Shown: piece by piece, positions 1 to 7,322 of the stretch | Layout of the letters: the number at the start of each line of letters is the position of its first letter | How positions within the stretch are numbered: the stretch's first letter is position 1 | Origin: DASPPM01 sp035604475 | Lineage (GTDB): Bacteria; Pseudomonadota; Alphaproteobacteria; JACZXZ01 | Direction of reading: 5' to 3' | Length of the DNA: 9,875 nucleotides | NCBI GenBank assembly: GCA_035604475.1 | Contig: DATNIJ010000318.1 | Coordinates: 1-9,875 of the forward strand | Made by a program: the position numbers and the translations under genes | The notes under the pieces: model-generated | The model's database searches: none | What the model saw: the letters and a program-made list of their open reading frames with translations, nothing else | What the model was told of the DNA's origin: nothing

Positions 1-924
1 CTGCTTCACATTCGTGGGTGCAGCCGGATAACGCTGATCGAGCTCGGTGAAGAGCACGCAGGCATCCTTCTTGCGGTTCAGCTGGACGAGCGACATGCCG
101 AGCTTGAGCAGCGTATCCGGCGCCTTGGTGCCCTTGGGATATTTCTGGTAGCCCTCCGCGAAGGCACGCGCCGCCTGATCGTAGTTGGCGCGCAGATAGA
201 AGGTCTCGCCGAGCCAATATTGCGCGGCCCCGGCAAGGGCATCGTCCGGATGGGTGTTCACGAAGGCAGCGAAGGCTCTCTCGGCGCCGGCATAATCCTG
301 CTGGATCAGCAAGGCCCGCGCGTAATCGTACTGCTGCTGCGGCGCGCCGACCGGGAGGACCTGACCCGATCCGAGCACCGCTTTTTGCGGGGGCGGGGGA
401 GGCTCCGCGGCACCCTGCGTGGCACCCGCGGAAGGCGCTGCCGCGGCGGGACGGCTCGGCGGCGCGCTTTCGGGCTGGCTCGTCGGCGAAGGCGCCGCCT
501 CACCGCCGTGCTCGACTGCCGAAAGACGGAAATCGACGTCCTTCGCGAGCTTCTCGAACTGCGCCCGGACCTGATCGACATTGTGGCCGATCTCCTCCAG
601 CCGGCCGGTCATCGTCTGTATCTCGTTCTCGAGCTGGGACACGCGCACCTCGAGGCCGGCGGCGACGGTCGGCGCGAGCGGACCGCTCGGGGCACCCGCG
701 CGCGCGGGTGCTGCCGTGCTGCCGCTGAGATAGACCTGGCGCTGCAGGATGGCGAGATCGCTTTCGAGACGTTCGATGCGCTGGAGGAGGGCGCGGCTAT
801 CGATCTCTTGGGCCGAGGCCGGCGCGCACAGGAAGACGGCGACGAGCGCGGCGAGGACCGTCGAAAGGGCGGACGCCAAGCACCTCTCGAAGTGCTCAGT
901 TACGGCGATTTGCGGACGCGGCAT
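1..924 (-). CDS. cpoB: Cell division coordinator CpoB (YbgF), C-terminus cut by window edge
   Basis: Periplasmic TPR protein of the Tol-Pal system. In E. coli the homologue binds TolA and coordinates PBP1B-driven peptidoglycan synthesis with outer-membrane constriction. 308 codons are visible; the frame is open to base 1 and probably lacks only a short tail. ATG at 924 is preceded by GAGAG with 7 bases spacing. Seen in order: a long signal peptide with a hydrophobic core (about 16-33) ending ASA before Gln39; two heptad-like helical stretches (about 41-66 and 91-137), matching the N-terminal trimerising coiled coil of the family; an Ala/Pro/Ser-rich linker (140-195) with five consecutive prolines at 175-179; then TPR helices from about 198, with the typical YDYARALL, AQYWLGETFY and YQKYPKG segments. 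It lies downstream of pal, the usual place. The n-region of the signal peptide is long, so a later start is possible. The family assignment is secure. Confidence 0.93.
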   Translation of the reverse strand, partial: MPRPQIAVTEHFERCLASALSTVLAALVAVFLCAPASAQEIDSRALLQRIERLESDLAILQRQVYLSGSTAAPARAGAPSGPLAPTVAAGLEVRVSQLENEIQTMTGRLEEIGHNVDQVRAQFEKLAKDVDFRLSAVEHGGEAAPSPTSQPESAPPSRPAAAAPSAGATQGAAEPPPPPQKAVLGSGQVLPVGAPQQQYDYARALLIQQDYAGAERAFAAFVNTHPDDALAGAAQYWLGETFYLRANYDQAARAFAEGYQKYPKGTKAPDTLLKLGMSLVQLNRKKDACVLFTELDQRYPAAPTNVKQ

Positions 925-1063
925 GGTCGAGCTCTCGGATGGTTGCCTGGCCTATCCACGGGTGCCGGGTGCAATTGCCCCCGCACGTGGTGAGGCCGTA
1001 CAGTGCCGAGCATTCTAGGCAAAATGATGGCGCCTGCCCATCTCCAACGGCCGAGGCCGCGAG

Positions 1064-1103
1064 ACCGGCAGGCGCCGGTGACCCGAGCGCCCGCAAGGGG
1101 CGC
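1064..1103 (-). terminator. Two tandem GC-rich hairpins between pal and cpoB
   Basis: Two perfect 6-bp inverted repeats lie just after the pal stop: 1087-1092 pairs with 1098-1103 (5-base loop), and 1064-1069 pairs with 1074-1079 (4-base loop). There is no T-tract directly after either on the minus strand; a short TTTT follows about 40 bases later. They could attenuate or terminate the transcript, or protect the 3' end of the pal message, so that cpoB is made at a different level. Short stems of this size also occur by chance in GC-rich DNA, so the functional call is an inference. Confidence 0.3.
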
Positions 1104-1113
1104 AAGAGTTAGA

Positions 1114-1614
1114 TCAGTTGACGACCATCACGTCGCGACGGTTCTGCGCCCACGCGGCCTCGTTCGAGCCGACCACCGCCGGACGCTCCTTCCCGTAGCT
1201 GATGGTGGCAACCCGCCTGGCCTCGATGCCAAGGGCCGCCAGATACTTCTTGGCGGCGGCGGCGCGGCGCTCGCCGAGCGCCAGGTTGTACTCGCGCGTG
1301 CCGCGCTCGTCGCAGTGACCCTCGATAGTCACGGTGTTCTGCGGATATTTCTTCAGCCACTGGGCCCACTTCTCGACCTGTGCGCGGGCGTCGGCCCGCA
1401 AGTCGGACTTGTCGTAATCGAAGAAAACGCGGTCGCCCACATTGGCCACGAGATCCGCTTGGCTGCCGGGCACGATCTGCGCGCCAGCCACGGGGGCCGG
1501 CTGGCCCTGCATGCCGGGCCCCGCGGCGGCCTTCGGGGGCTGCGGCTGCTCGGAGGCACATGCGGCAAGCAAGACCACCGCGGCGAGGATGCTGAGAACA
1601 GAGTTTAAGCGCAT
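1114..1614 (-). CDS. pal: Peptidoglycan-associated lipoprotein Pal
   Basis: Outer-membrane lipoprotein that binds peptidoglycan non-covalently and is released or mobilised by TolB and TolA; it ties the outer membrane to the wall at the division site. The 166-residue protein starts with a lipoprotein signal: a hydrophobic stretch 5-18 and a lipobox LAAC with the lipidated Cys19. Residue +2 is Ala, with no Asp retention signal, which agrees with export to the outer membrane. A Pro/Ala/Gly-rich tether (22-50) leads to an OmpA-like domain (about 60-166) with FFDYDKSDL, GHCDERGTREYN and the LGERRA helix that carries the peptidoglycan-binding residues. Length is typical of the family. ATG at 1614 has AGGGGG 8 bases upstream, one of the best ribosome binding sites in the cluster, which suits a protein made in larger amounts than its Tol partners. 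A 142-base gap separates it from tolB. Confidence 0.97.
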   Translation of the reverse strand: MRLNSVLSILAAVVLLAACASEQPQPPKAAAGPGMQGQPAPVAGAQIVPGSQADLVANVGDRVFFDYDKSDLRADARAQVEKWAQWLKKYPQNTVTIEGHCDERGTREYNLALGERRAAAAKKYLAALGIEARRVATISYGKERPAVVGSNEAAWAQNRRDVMVVN

Positions 1615-1756
1615 TTCGTAAACCCCCTTAAGCGGCTGAGTGGGTTAGTTTAGACGACGCGGCAACGACAGATTCCTTGGCTGAAGAACGCGCCGAATTC
1701 CAAGTGGTCGGCCCGAGCTAGGCCGTCAACCTTGAGCGCAACGTAGCCTTCGGGGC
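1615..1756 (-). other. tolB-pal intergenic region
   Basis: This is the second-longest gap in the tol cluster. On the minus strand it holds a weak 5-bp inverted repeat CGGCC/GGCCG (1709-1713 with 1721-1725), then an AT-richer stretch and the strong pal ribosome binding site. Several TTG-containing hexamers (TTGACG, TTGGAA, TTGCCG) are present, but none sits 16-18 bases from a good -10 element, so I do not call a promoter. A separate pal promoter is known in other bacteria and would fit the gap, but the sequence does not show it clearly. Confidence 0.4.
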
Positions 1757-3115
1757 TCATGGATTCAATGGCGACCAGGCCGGGTCCGAAGCGTCCAGCG
1801 GAGTGACGACCTCGCGCTCGTTATAGCCCGTCAAATCAATCGTGTAAAGGCGGCTCGTGAAACCTTCGCCATGGGCGCCCGACGGGGTTTGCTTGAAGAA
1901 CATCAAGACGCGGCCGTTGGGCGCCCAGGTCGGCCCCTCGACGAGGAAACTCTGGGTGAGCTCGCGCTCGCCGGAGCCGTCGGGGGCCATGACGCCGATG
2001 TAGAAGGTATTGCCCTGATAGCGGGTAAAGGCGATGAGGTCGCCGCGCGGCGACCACACAGGCGTGCCGTAGCGGCCTTGCCCGAAACTGACGCGGTGGA
2101 TGTTGGAGCCATCTGCGCCCATCACATAGATCTGTTGGCTGCCACCGCGATCCGAGGCAAAGGCGATCTGCTTGCCGTCGGGCGAGAAGCATGGCGAAGT
2201 GTCGATGGAGGGCGAGCTCGTGATCTGGGCCTGCCGTCGCGTGCGCACATCGAATGTGTAGATGCTCGAGGTGCCCTCGCGCGCGAGGCTCATGATGAGG
2301 GTGTTGCCGTCGGGCGAGAAGCGGGGTGCGAAGGTCATGCCGGGGAAATCGCCGACCACCTCCTGCTGCCCGGTGTCGATATTGTAGAGATAGACGCGCG
2401 GCCGGTTCTGAAAATAAGAGAGATAAGTGATCTCCTGCGTCGTCGGCGAGAAGCGCGGCGTCAGCACGAGCGTGCCGGGATTGGTGAGAAATTTGTGGTT
2501 GGCGCCGTCCTGGTCCATGATAGCTAAGCGCTTGATGCGATTCTGCAGCGGCCCCGTCTCAGACACGTAGACGATGCGCGTGTCGAAGTATCCCTCCTCG
2601 CCCGTGAGCCGCTTGTAGATCGCATCCGCGATGATATGGCTGATGCGCCGCCAGTTCTGCGGCGTCGTGAAGTAGGCGAGGCCGATCATCTGCTGCTCGG
2701 CATAGACGTCCCACAGCCGGAACTCGACGCGCAGGCGGCCATCGGGCTGCTTGTCGATGGCTCCGCTGACCAGCGCCTGGGCATTGATCGTCCGCCACTC
2801 GTTGAAGTGCGGGGCCACGCGCAACGACTCGGCGGTCTGGATGAAGGCCTTGGGGTCGATCGGCTTGAACAGACCCGAGCGCTCGAGGTCGCCCGAGATC
2901 ACGCCGGTAAGGCTTTGCCCGACCTGCGCGTCGTCGGGCGCCTGACCGAAGAAGGGGGTGATGGCGATCGGGATCGGCTGCATCTGGCCGCGCGTGATGT
3001 CGATGTGCAGCTCGGCGAATGCCGGAGCGCCGCCGAGCGATATCGCGGCGAGTGCAGCGAGGACTGCCGTGACGATGAAGCCGAGGCGGAAGCCGGTCGT
3101 CGTTGGTGATTTCAT
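1757..3115 (-). CDS. tolB: Tol-Pal system beta-propeller protein TolB
   Basis: Periplasmic protein that shuttles between Pal at the outer membrane and TolA at the inner membrane. 452 residues: a signal peptide (1-34, core about 12-28) ending AFA; a mature N-terminus ELHIDITRG matching the TolA-binding N-terminal strand of the family; an alpha/beta domain (about 45-170); then a six-bladed propeller. The propeller shows PD40-type motifs at 221 (RFSP), 265 (RFSPDG), 309 (CFSPDG), 354 (WSPRGD), 397 (WAPNG) and 447 (WSP). Start choice: GTG at 3118 is immediately followed by ATG at 3115. The SD-like AGGG lies 6 bases before the ATG but only 3 before the GTG, so the ATG is preferred. The gap to the tolA stop is 10 bases, and the SD sits directly after that stop, which indicates coupled translation. 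Length and motifs are normal for TolB. Confidence 0.97.
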   Translation of the reverse strand: MKSPTTTGFRLGFIVTAVLAALAAISLGGAPAFAELHIDITRGQMQPIPIAITPFFGQAPDDAQVGQSLTGVISGDLERSGLFKPIDPKAFIQTAESLRVAPHFNEWRTINAQALVSGAIDKQPDGRLRVEFRLWDVYAEQQMIGLAYFTTPQNWRRISHIIADAIYKRLTGEEGYFDTRIVYVSETGPLQNRIKRLAIMDQDGANHKFLTNPGTLVLTPRFSPTTQEITYLSYFQNRPRVYLYNIDTGQQEVVGDFPGMTFAPRFSPDGNTLIMSLAREGTSSIYTFDVRTRRQAQITSSPSIDTSPCFSPDGKQIAFASDRGGSQQIYVMGADGSNIHRVSFGQGRYGTPVWSPRGDLIAFTRYQGNTFYIGVMAPDGSGERELTQSFLVEGPTWAPNGRVLMFFKQTPSGAHGEGFTSRLYTIDLTGYNEREVVTPLDASDPAWSPLNP

Positions 3116-3125
3116 CACACGCCCT

Positions 3126-3995
3126 TCACAGGATATCTTTGGGATTGAAGGTCAACGTCATGTCTTGCCAAAGCGAGAATTTCTCCGGCGGCAGCTTGAA
3201 CGGCTGGCAGAGGAGTATAGCGCGGGTCGCACTCTCCGCCGCCGTGCGGAAGAAGCTGTCGCTCTGCACGCGCGACTGATCGACGATGCGCGTCTCGCGC
3301 ACCGAGCCGTCCGGATTGAGAGTAACGTGGATCTCGACGACGAGATCCTTGGCGTCCTTCGCTCCGGCGGGCACGTTCCAGCATTTCTCGATCTGCTGGC
3401 GCACCGCATCGATTTCGCTCATCGTCATCTTGTTGTCGAGCGAGGAGGGAGGACGCGGGCTCGTCTGGGCGAGCTGCTTGATCACCTTGTCGGCCGGCTC
3501 GGGCGGCGGCTGCGGCTTGCTCTGCTCGACGCTCCTCAGGATCTTCTCGATCGTATTTTCCGGCTGTTGCTTGGGCTTGGCCACGGGCGGGGGCGGCAGC
3601 GGCGGCGGGGGCGCTTGCACCTGCTGCTCGGGCTTGGGTTCCGGCTTCTTCTCGGCCTGAGGGGTGGGCAAGGGCTCGGGCGCCGGCTCGGGTGGGGGCG
3701 GCAATGCGGCAACCTGCGGCGGCTTGGGCGGCGGGGGCGGCGGCGCCTCGACCCGCGGCGGGGGCGGGAGCGGGGGGGCGGGAGGCAACGGCGGTGAAGC
3801 CTTGGGGGGCTCGGGCTTGAGCTCCGGCTTGGGTGTTGGTTGAGGCACGTTGCTCTTCTCTGCGAGCGTCGCCAGCTCGACCGGGATCGGCTCCTCGATG
3901 ATGGGCGGCGGATTGGTCAGGTGCGGCAGGCCGAATACGGCGAGGAGAATGATCGCCATGTGCAAAACGCTGGAGCATATCATCCCCCGCTGCAT
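3126..3995 (-). CDS. tolA: Cell envelope integrity protein TolA, proline-rich type
   Basis: Inner-membrane anchored periplasm-spanning protein energised by TolQR; it contacts TolB and Pal. 289 residues: a short cytoplasmic N-terminus MQRG, one membrane helix (about 5-23), a spacer, then a region (51-145) in which about half the residues are proline, with runs of up to six (85-90), and finally a C-terminal domain (about 188-289) beginning MTMSEIDAVRQQIEKCWNV. That entry sequence is typical of alphaproteobacterial TolA. Cys205 and Cys263 could form a disulfide, as in the E. coli C-terminal domain (inference). E. coli TolA has a long Ala/Lys/Glu helix in the middle; here it is replaced by a TonB-like polyproline region. 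An upstream in-frame ATG at 4031 lies inside tolR. ATG at 3995, 4 bases after the tolR stop, gives the expected short N-terminus. TonB is the alternative, but the TolQR/TolB neighbours settle it. Confidence 0.93.
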   Translation of the reverse strand: MQRGMICSSVLHMAIILLAVFGLPHLTNPPPIIEEPIPVELATLAEKSNVPQPTPKPELKPEPPKASPPLPPAPPLPPPPRVEAPPPPPPKPPQVAALPPPPEPAPEPLPTPQAEKKPEPKPEQQVQAPPPPLPPPPVAKPKQQPENTIEKILRSVEQSKPQPPPEPADKVIKQLAQTSPRPPSSLDNKMTMSEIDAVRQQIEKCWNVPAGAKDAKDLVVEIHVTLNPDGSVRETRIVDQSRVQSDSFFRTAAESATRAILLCQPFKLPPEKFSLWQDMTLTFNPKDIL

Positions 3996-3999
3996 GGCC

Positions 4000-4464
4000 T
4001 CAGTGCGCCCCCTTCTGCTCCTTGGGCACACTCGTCGGCATCTCGGCCACGAGCGCCACGTGCTTGAATCCGGCCAGGTTGATGACGCCCATGACCTCCA
4101 TGATGCGTCCGTAGTTGATGCTGCGGTCGCCGCGCACGAAGATGCGCGTGTCCGGCTTGTTCTGGGTGATGGCTTGCAGGCGCGCGGCGAGATTTTCGAT
4201 GGGGATCTCGGTCTCCTGCAAATAGACGTTGCCCTGGGCGTTCACCGAGACGACGAGCGGCTCATCCTGGCCCGTGATCGGCGCTGCCGTCGTCTTCGGC
4301 AGATCGACCGGCACGCCCACGTTGAGGAGGGGGGCCGTCACCATGAAGATGACGAGCAGCACGAGCATCACGTCGACCATGGGGGTGACATTGATCTCGC
4401 TCATGGGCGGCCGCCTGAGGCGTCCGCCGCGGCTCATCTTCGGTGGGTTGAGGACGATCGCCAT
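4000..4464 (-). CDS. tolR: Tol-Pal motor protein TolR
   Basis: Subunit of the proton-driven TolQ-TolR motor (ExbD/TolR family) in the inner membrane. 154 residues: a basic cytoplasmic N-terminus rich in Arg (12-18), the signature MSEINVTPMVDVMLVLLVIF (21-40) with the single transmembrane helix (about 28-46), and a periplasmic domain (about 50-145). Asp31 in VTPMVDVM corresponds to the essential proton-carrying Asp23 of E. coli TolR. ATG at 4464 lies 3 bases after the tolQ stop. A GAGGAG inside the end of tolQ, 12 bases upstream, is the likely ribosome binding site, so translation is probably coupled to tolQ. Met10 and Met21 are possible later starts, but the basic N-terminus before the signature is usual in the family. 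Confidence 0.97.
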   Translation of the reverse strand: MAIVLNPPKMSRGGRLRRPPMSEINVTPMVDVMLVLLVIFMVTAPLLNVGVPVDLPKTTAAPITGQDEPLVVSVNAQGNVYLQETEIPIENLAARLQAITQNKPDTRIFVRGDRSINYGRIMEVMGVINLAGFKHVALVAEMPTSVPKEQKGAH

Positions 4465-4467
4465 GGC

Positions 4468-5196
4468 CTACGTCCGCTCCTCGAGCTGGCGCGAGAGGAT
4501 CGCCGAGAATTCGGCCGCGAAGGCCTCGAGCCGGCTCGAATAGCGCACCAGATCGTTGTTGATCTTGTTGTAGGCCACCACCGCGGGAATGGCGGCGACG
4601 AGGCCGAGTGCGGTTGCGAAGAGCGCCTCGGCAATGCCCGGCGCCACCACGGCGAGCGTGGTATTGCGCGTCAGCGCGATCGACTGGAAGCTGTCCATGA
4701 TGCCCCATACGGTGCCGAAGAGCCCGATGAAAGGGGCCACCGAGCCGACGGAGGCAAGGAAGGCGAGATAGCGCTCGAGGCGGTCCATCTCGCGCCCGAG
4801 CGTCACCTGCATGACGCGCTCGATGCGGTCCTGCAGGCCGCCGCGGGCCTCCTTAACGTTGATGCCCTTGCTGATCGAGCGGCGCCATTCGCGCATGGCC
4901 GCCGAGAACATGGCCGCCATCGGTTCCTGGGGCTTGCCGTCGATGCGGTCGTAGAGCTCCTCGAGCGAGCCGCCCGACCAGAAGGCGTCCTCGAAGGCGC
5001 CGGTATGGCGGGCGAGCTTGCGCAAGCGGAGGACCTTCTCGAAGATGATCGACCAGCTCCAGAAAGAGGCGAAGAGGAGCAGGACGAGCACCGCCTTCAC
5101 GATGAGGTCCGCCCGAAAGAACAGGCCCCAGATCGAGAGATCAGTGGACGGCATCGAGCCGCCCAGGTTCAGGACGTCGACTGCGGTTTGCTGCAT
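4468..5196 (-). CDS. tolQ: Tol-Pal motor protein TolQ
   Basis: Inner-membrane stator protein of the TolQ-TolR complex (MotA/TolQ/ExbB family), forming the ring around the TolR helices and converting proton flow into TolA movement. 242 residues with three membrane helices at about 30-52, 143-166 and 183-208, and a large cytoplasmic loop between the first two. The conserved GLFGTVWGIMDSFQ (158-171) and the third helix with ALFATALG are present. Thr162 and Thr195 match the paired channel threonines Thr145 and Thr178 of E. coli TolQ, with the same 33-residue spacing. The start is ATG at 5196, 8 bases after the ybgC stop. The best SD (GGGAG) lies in the last codons of ybgC, rather far (about 14 bases) from the ATG, so translation may rely on coupling. 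ExbB is excluded by the tol neighbours. Confidence 0.97.
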   Translation of the reverse strand: MQQTAVDVLNLGGSMPSTDLSIWGLFFRADLIVKAVLVLLLFASFWSWSIIFEKVLRLRKLARHTGAFEDAFWSGGSLEELYDRIDGKPQEPMAAMFSAAMREWRRSISKGINVKEARGGLQDRIERVMQVTLGREMDRLERYLAFLASVGSVAPFIGLFGTVWGIMDSFQSIALTRNTTLAVVAPGIAEALFATALGLVAAIPAVVAYNKINNDLVRYSSRLEAFAAEFSAILSRQLEERT

Positions 5197-5204
5197 GGCA
5201 CCAA

Positions 5205-5654
5205 CTATTTCTCCCGAGATTGCGACAAATTTATGAGCGTCTTGCGGATTACGGCCGGCAGGCGGACGGGACGGCCCGCTTGATCGAGCACGGCGAGGCG
5301 GAGCACGATGCGCGCAAGGGGCGTGCTGCCGCGCTTGACGATCTGCTCGGCCTTGAGGCTCGCCAGGCCCACCTCGGTCACCCGCGTGTGCACCTCGAGC
5401 GCATCATCCAGGCGCGCGGGCTTGAGAAAATCGACCCCGCAGCGGGCGACCGCGAAATTGAGCCCCTCGCTCCGCATCAGCTGCGAGCTTTCGACGCCGA
5501 GCAGCCGCATCATCTCGGTCCTGGCACGCTCGGCAAAACGCAGGTAGTTCGCGTGGTAGACGATTCCGGCGGCATCCGTGTCCTCGTAATAGACGCGCAA
5601 CGGAAAGACGTGAACGCCCGTCTCGATGGCCCCGCTCATGGCCGCGTCAGCCAT
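5205..5654 (-). CDS. ybgC: Tol-Pal-associated acyl-CoA thioesterase YbgC
   Basis: Cytoplasmic hotdog-fold thioesterase of the 4-hydroxybenzoyl-CoA thioesterase/YbgC family, which hydrolyses acyl-CoA or acyl-ACP thioesters. It nearly always heads the tol cluster, though its role there is not settled; links to phospholipid synthesis have been proposed. 149 residues. The N-terminal motif VYYEDTDAAGIVYHANYLRF (21-40) carries the family catalytic aspartate, Asp27, aligned with Asp18 of E. coli YbgC; FAERARTE follows on the long helix. Start ATG 5654 is chosen because GGAGG lies 6 bases upstream, inside ruvB. The first 8 bases of ybgC overlap the end of ruvB, so the two modules share a message. The N-terminus is about nine residues longer than in E. 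coli, and Met6 could also serve as the start. Confidence 0.95.
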   Translation of the reverse strand: MADAAMSGAIETGVHVFPLRVYYEDTDAAGIVYHANYLRFAERARTEMMRLLGVESSQLMRSEGLNFAVARCGVDFLKPARLDDALEVHTRVTEVGLASLKAEQIVKRGSTPLARIVLRLAVLDQAGRPVRLPAVIRKTLINLSQSREK

Positions 5655-6714
5655 CCTCGTCCTCCGGGCTCTCGATCTCGAGGCTGAGCTGCGGCGCCGG
5701 GGCGGCTGGCGGGGCGAGGCCGAGGTGGCGGTAGCCGCGCTCCGCGAGCATGCGGCCGCGCGGCGTGCGCTGGACGAGCCCTTGCTGGATGAGATAGGGC
5801 TCGATCACCTCCTCGAGCACGTCGCGCTCATCGCCGAGGGCTGCGGAAAGCGTCTCGATCCCCGCCGGCCCGCCGCCATAGTTGTCCGCGAGGCAGCGCA
5901 TATAGCGCCGGTCCATGGCGTCGAGACCGGAGCTGTCGACCTCGAGTCGCATCAAGGCCGCGTCCGCGGCGGCACGGTCGATCTCGGCGACGCCGCCGAC
6001 GGCCGCGAAGTCGCGCACCCGGCGCAGGAGACGGCCGGCGATCCGCGGCGTGCCGCGCGCGCGACGCGCGATCTCGCTGGCACCCTCGGCGCTCAGCCCG
6101 ATGCCGAGCACGCGCGCACCGCGCGCCACGATCTCGACGAGCTCAGCATCCGTGTAGAACGAAAGCCTGAGCGGGATGCCGAAGCGCTCGCGCAAGGGTG
6201 TGGTGATGCGGCCGGAGCGCGTGGTGGCGCCCACGAGCGTGAAAGGCTGGAGATCGATCCTCACCGAGCGCGCGGCCGGCCCCTCGCCGATGATGAGGTC
6301 GAGCTGGAAGTCCTCCATGGCGGGATAGAGGATCTCCTCGACCGCGGGGTTCAAGCGGTGGATCTCGTCGATGAAGAGCACGTCGTGCCGCTGGAGGTTG
6401 GTGAGAAGGGCCGCGAGATCGCCCGCGCGCGCGATCACCGGCCCCGAGGTGGCGCGGAAACCGACGCCGAGCTCGCGCGCGATGATCTGGGCGAGGGTCG
6501 TCTTGCCCAAGCCGGGCGGGCCAAAGAGCAGCACGTGGTCGAGCGCCTCGCGGCGCGAGCGGGCCGCCGCGATGAAGACGCTGAGGTTGGCGCGCACTTG
6601 GGCCTGGCCGACGAACTCGGCGAGGGAGTGCGGACGCAGCGAGGCCTCGGGGATGTCCTCCTCGGCAAAGCCGCCTTCCACCATGCGCTCCTCGGCGGGG
6701 ATCGGCGAGGTCAC
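5647..6714 (-). CDS. ruvB: Holliday junction branch migration helicase RuvB
   Basis: AAA+ motor that with RuvA drives ATP-dependent branch migration of Holliday junctions. 355 residues. Seen: the family entry EASLRPHSLAEFVGQ (23-37), Walker A GPPGLGKT (65-72), Walker B VLFIDEIH (112-119), sensor 1 GATTRSG (162-168), the arginine-finger segment LRERFGI (174-180), the sensor 2 stretch RGTPRIAGRLLRRVRDF (220-236), and a C-terminal winged helix with QRTPRGR (315-321) and GYRHLG (327-332). The start is GTG at 6714, overlapping the ruvA stop as GTGA. GGGAG lies 8 bases upstream, and the resulting N-terminus with RMV before the acidic stretch is typical. An in-frame ATG at 6684 is the alternative. 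The reading frame stays open upstream to 7422, but that part is antisense-frame noise over ruvA. The acidic tail SPEDEDG also encodes the ybgC ribosome binding site. Confidence 0.97.
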   Translation of the reverse strand: MTSPIPAEERMVEGGFAEEDIPEASLRPHSLAEFVGQAQVRANLSVFIAAARSRREALDHVLLFGPPGLGKTTLAQIIARELGVGFRATSGPVIARAGDLAALLTNLQRHDVLFIDEIHRLNPAVEEILYPAMEDFQLDLIIGEGPAARSVRIDLQPFTLVGATTRSGRITTPLRERFGIPLRLSFYTDAELVEIVARGARVLGIGLSAEGASEIARRARGTPRIAGRLLRRVRDFAAVGGVAEIDRAAADAALMRLEVDSSGLDAMDRRYMRCLADNYGGGPAGIETLSAALGDERDVLEEVIEPYLIQQGLVQRTPRGRMLAERGYRHLGLAPPAAPAPQLSLEIESPEDEDG

Positions 6715-7322
6715 TGGCTGAGCTCCCTGAGCCCGGCCTTCACGAGCGCATCGAAGCCCGCTTGCTGGCCGAGACGGCGCTGGACCTCGACCACGACGCC
6801 GAAGGCAGCCGCGCGGCGATAACCGAGATTGACGAGGGCGGAAACCGCATCCGCGGCAGCACCCTCGAGTGCGGCCCCCAGAGCCGCAGCGCCGGCCAGC
6901 GCCGCCGGGCCGAGCACCACCCCGCCTGCCTTGTCCTTGAGCTCGGACACGATGCGGCCGGCGAGCTTGGGGCCGACCCCTTGCGCGCGGGCGAGCGCTG
7001 CCTTGTCGTGGGCCGCGATCGCAACCACGAGCTGGCCCGGGTCGAGCACCGAGAGGATGGCTAAGGCCACCTTGGCACCCACCCCCTGGACCGTGTTGAG
7101 CAAGCGGAACCAGCTGCGCTCGGCCTCGTCCGCGAAGCCGTAAAGATGAATGTGGTCCTGGCTCACCTGCGTCTCGATGAGGAGGCTCGCCGGCTCCCCA
7201 TGCGGGGGGAGTTGCGCCAAGGTGCGGGCCGAGCAGAAGACGAGATAGCCGACCCCGCCCACGTCGATCACGAGCGAGCCCTCGCCCGTCTGGTCGACGA
7301 GGCCGCTCAACTTGGCGATCAT
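6711..7322 (-). CDS. ruvA: Holliday junction branch migration complex subunit RuvA
   Basis: Tetrameric protein that binds the four-way junction and loads RuvB. 203 residues, the same length as E. coli RuvA. Domain I is an OB fold (about 1-63) beginning MIAKLSGLV with the VGGVGYLV strand. Domain II has two helix-hairpin-helix motifs, VQGVGAKVALAIL (78-90) and AQGVGPKLAGRIV (113-125). An Ala/Gly-rich linker (about 132-156) leads to domain III (about 157-203), which contacts RuvB. At the acidic-pin position, E. coli Glu55-Asp56 is here Gln55-Asp56, so one pin charge is missing. Start ATG 7322 overlaps the ruvC stop in an ATGA; a longer in-frame start at 7394 would add a non-conserved extension inside ruvC. 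Translation of ruvC, ruvA and ruvB is thus linked by 4-base overlaps. Confidence 0.97.
   Translation of the reverse strand: MIAKLSGLVDQTGEGSLVIDVGGVGYLVFCSARTLAQLPPHGEPASLLIETQVSQDHIHLYGFADEAERSWFRLLNTVQGVGAKVALAILSVLDPGQLVVAIAAHDKAALARAQGVGPKLAGRIVSELKDKAGGVVLGPAALAGAAALGAALEGAAADAVSALVNLGYRRAAAFGVVVEVQRRLGQQAGFDALVKAGLRELSQ

Noticed and set aside
952..960. Second DnaA box near the cpoB start
   Set aside because: CTATCCACG matches only 7 of 9 positions, which is unremarkable in this much sequence.
1628..1650. CtrA-like motif (TTAA...TTAG) before pal
   Set aside because: The half-sites are about 13 bases apart instead of 7, and the second is imperfect.
3560..3845. GC-rich repeat array in tolA as a mobile or CRISPR-like repeat
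   Set aside because: The repeats are irregular proline codon runs in the reading frame with no conserved unit or spacer length.
3850..5283. Long open frame on the plus strand (477 codons) across tolA, tolR and tolQ
   Set aside because: It is antisense to three clearly conserved genes, its product is rich in Arg, His, Glu and Asp without domain motifs, and GC-rich third positions keep such frames open. Similar shadows at 5626-6822, 2958-3797 and 1871-2527 are rejected for the same reason.
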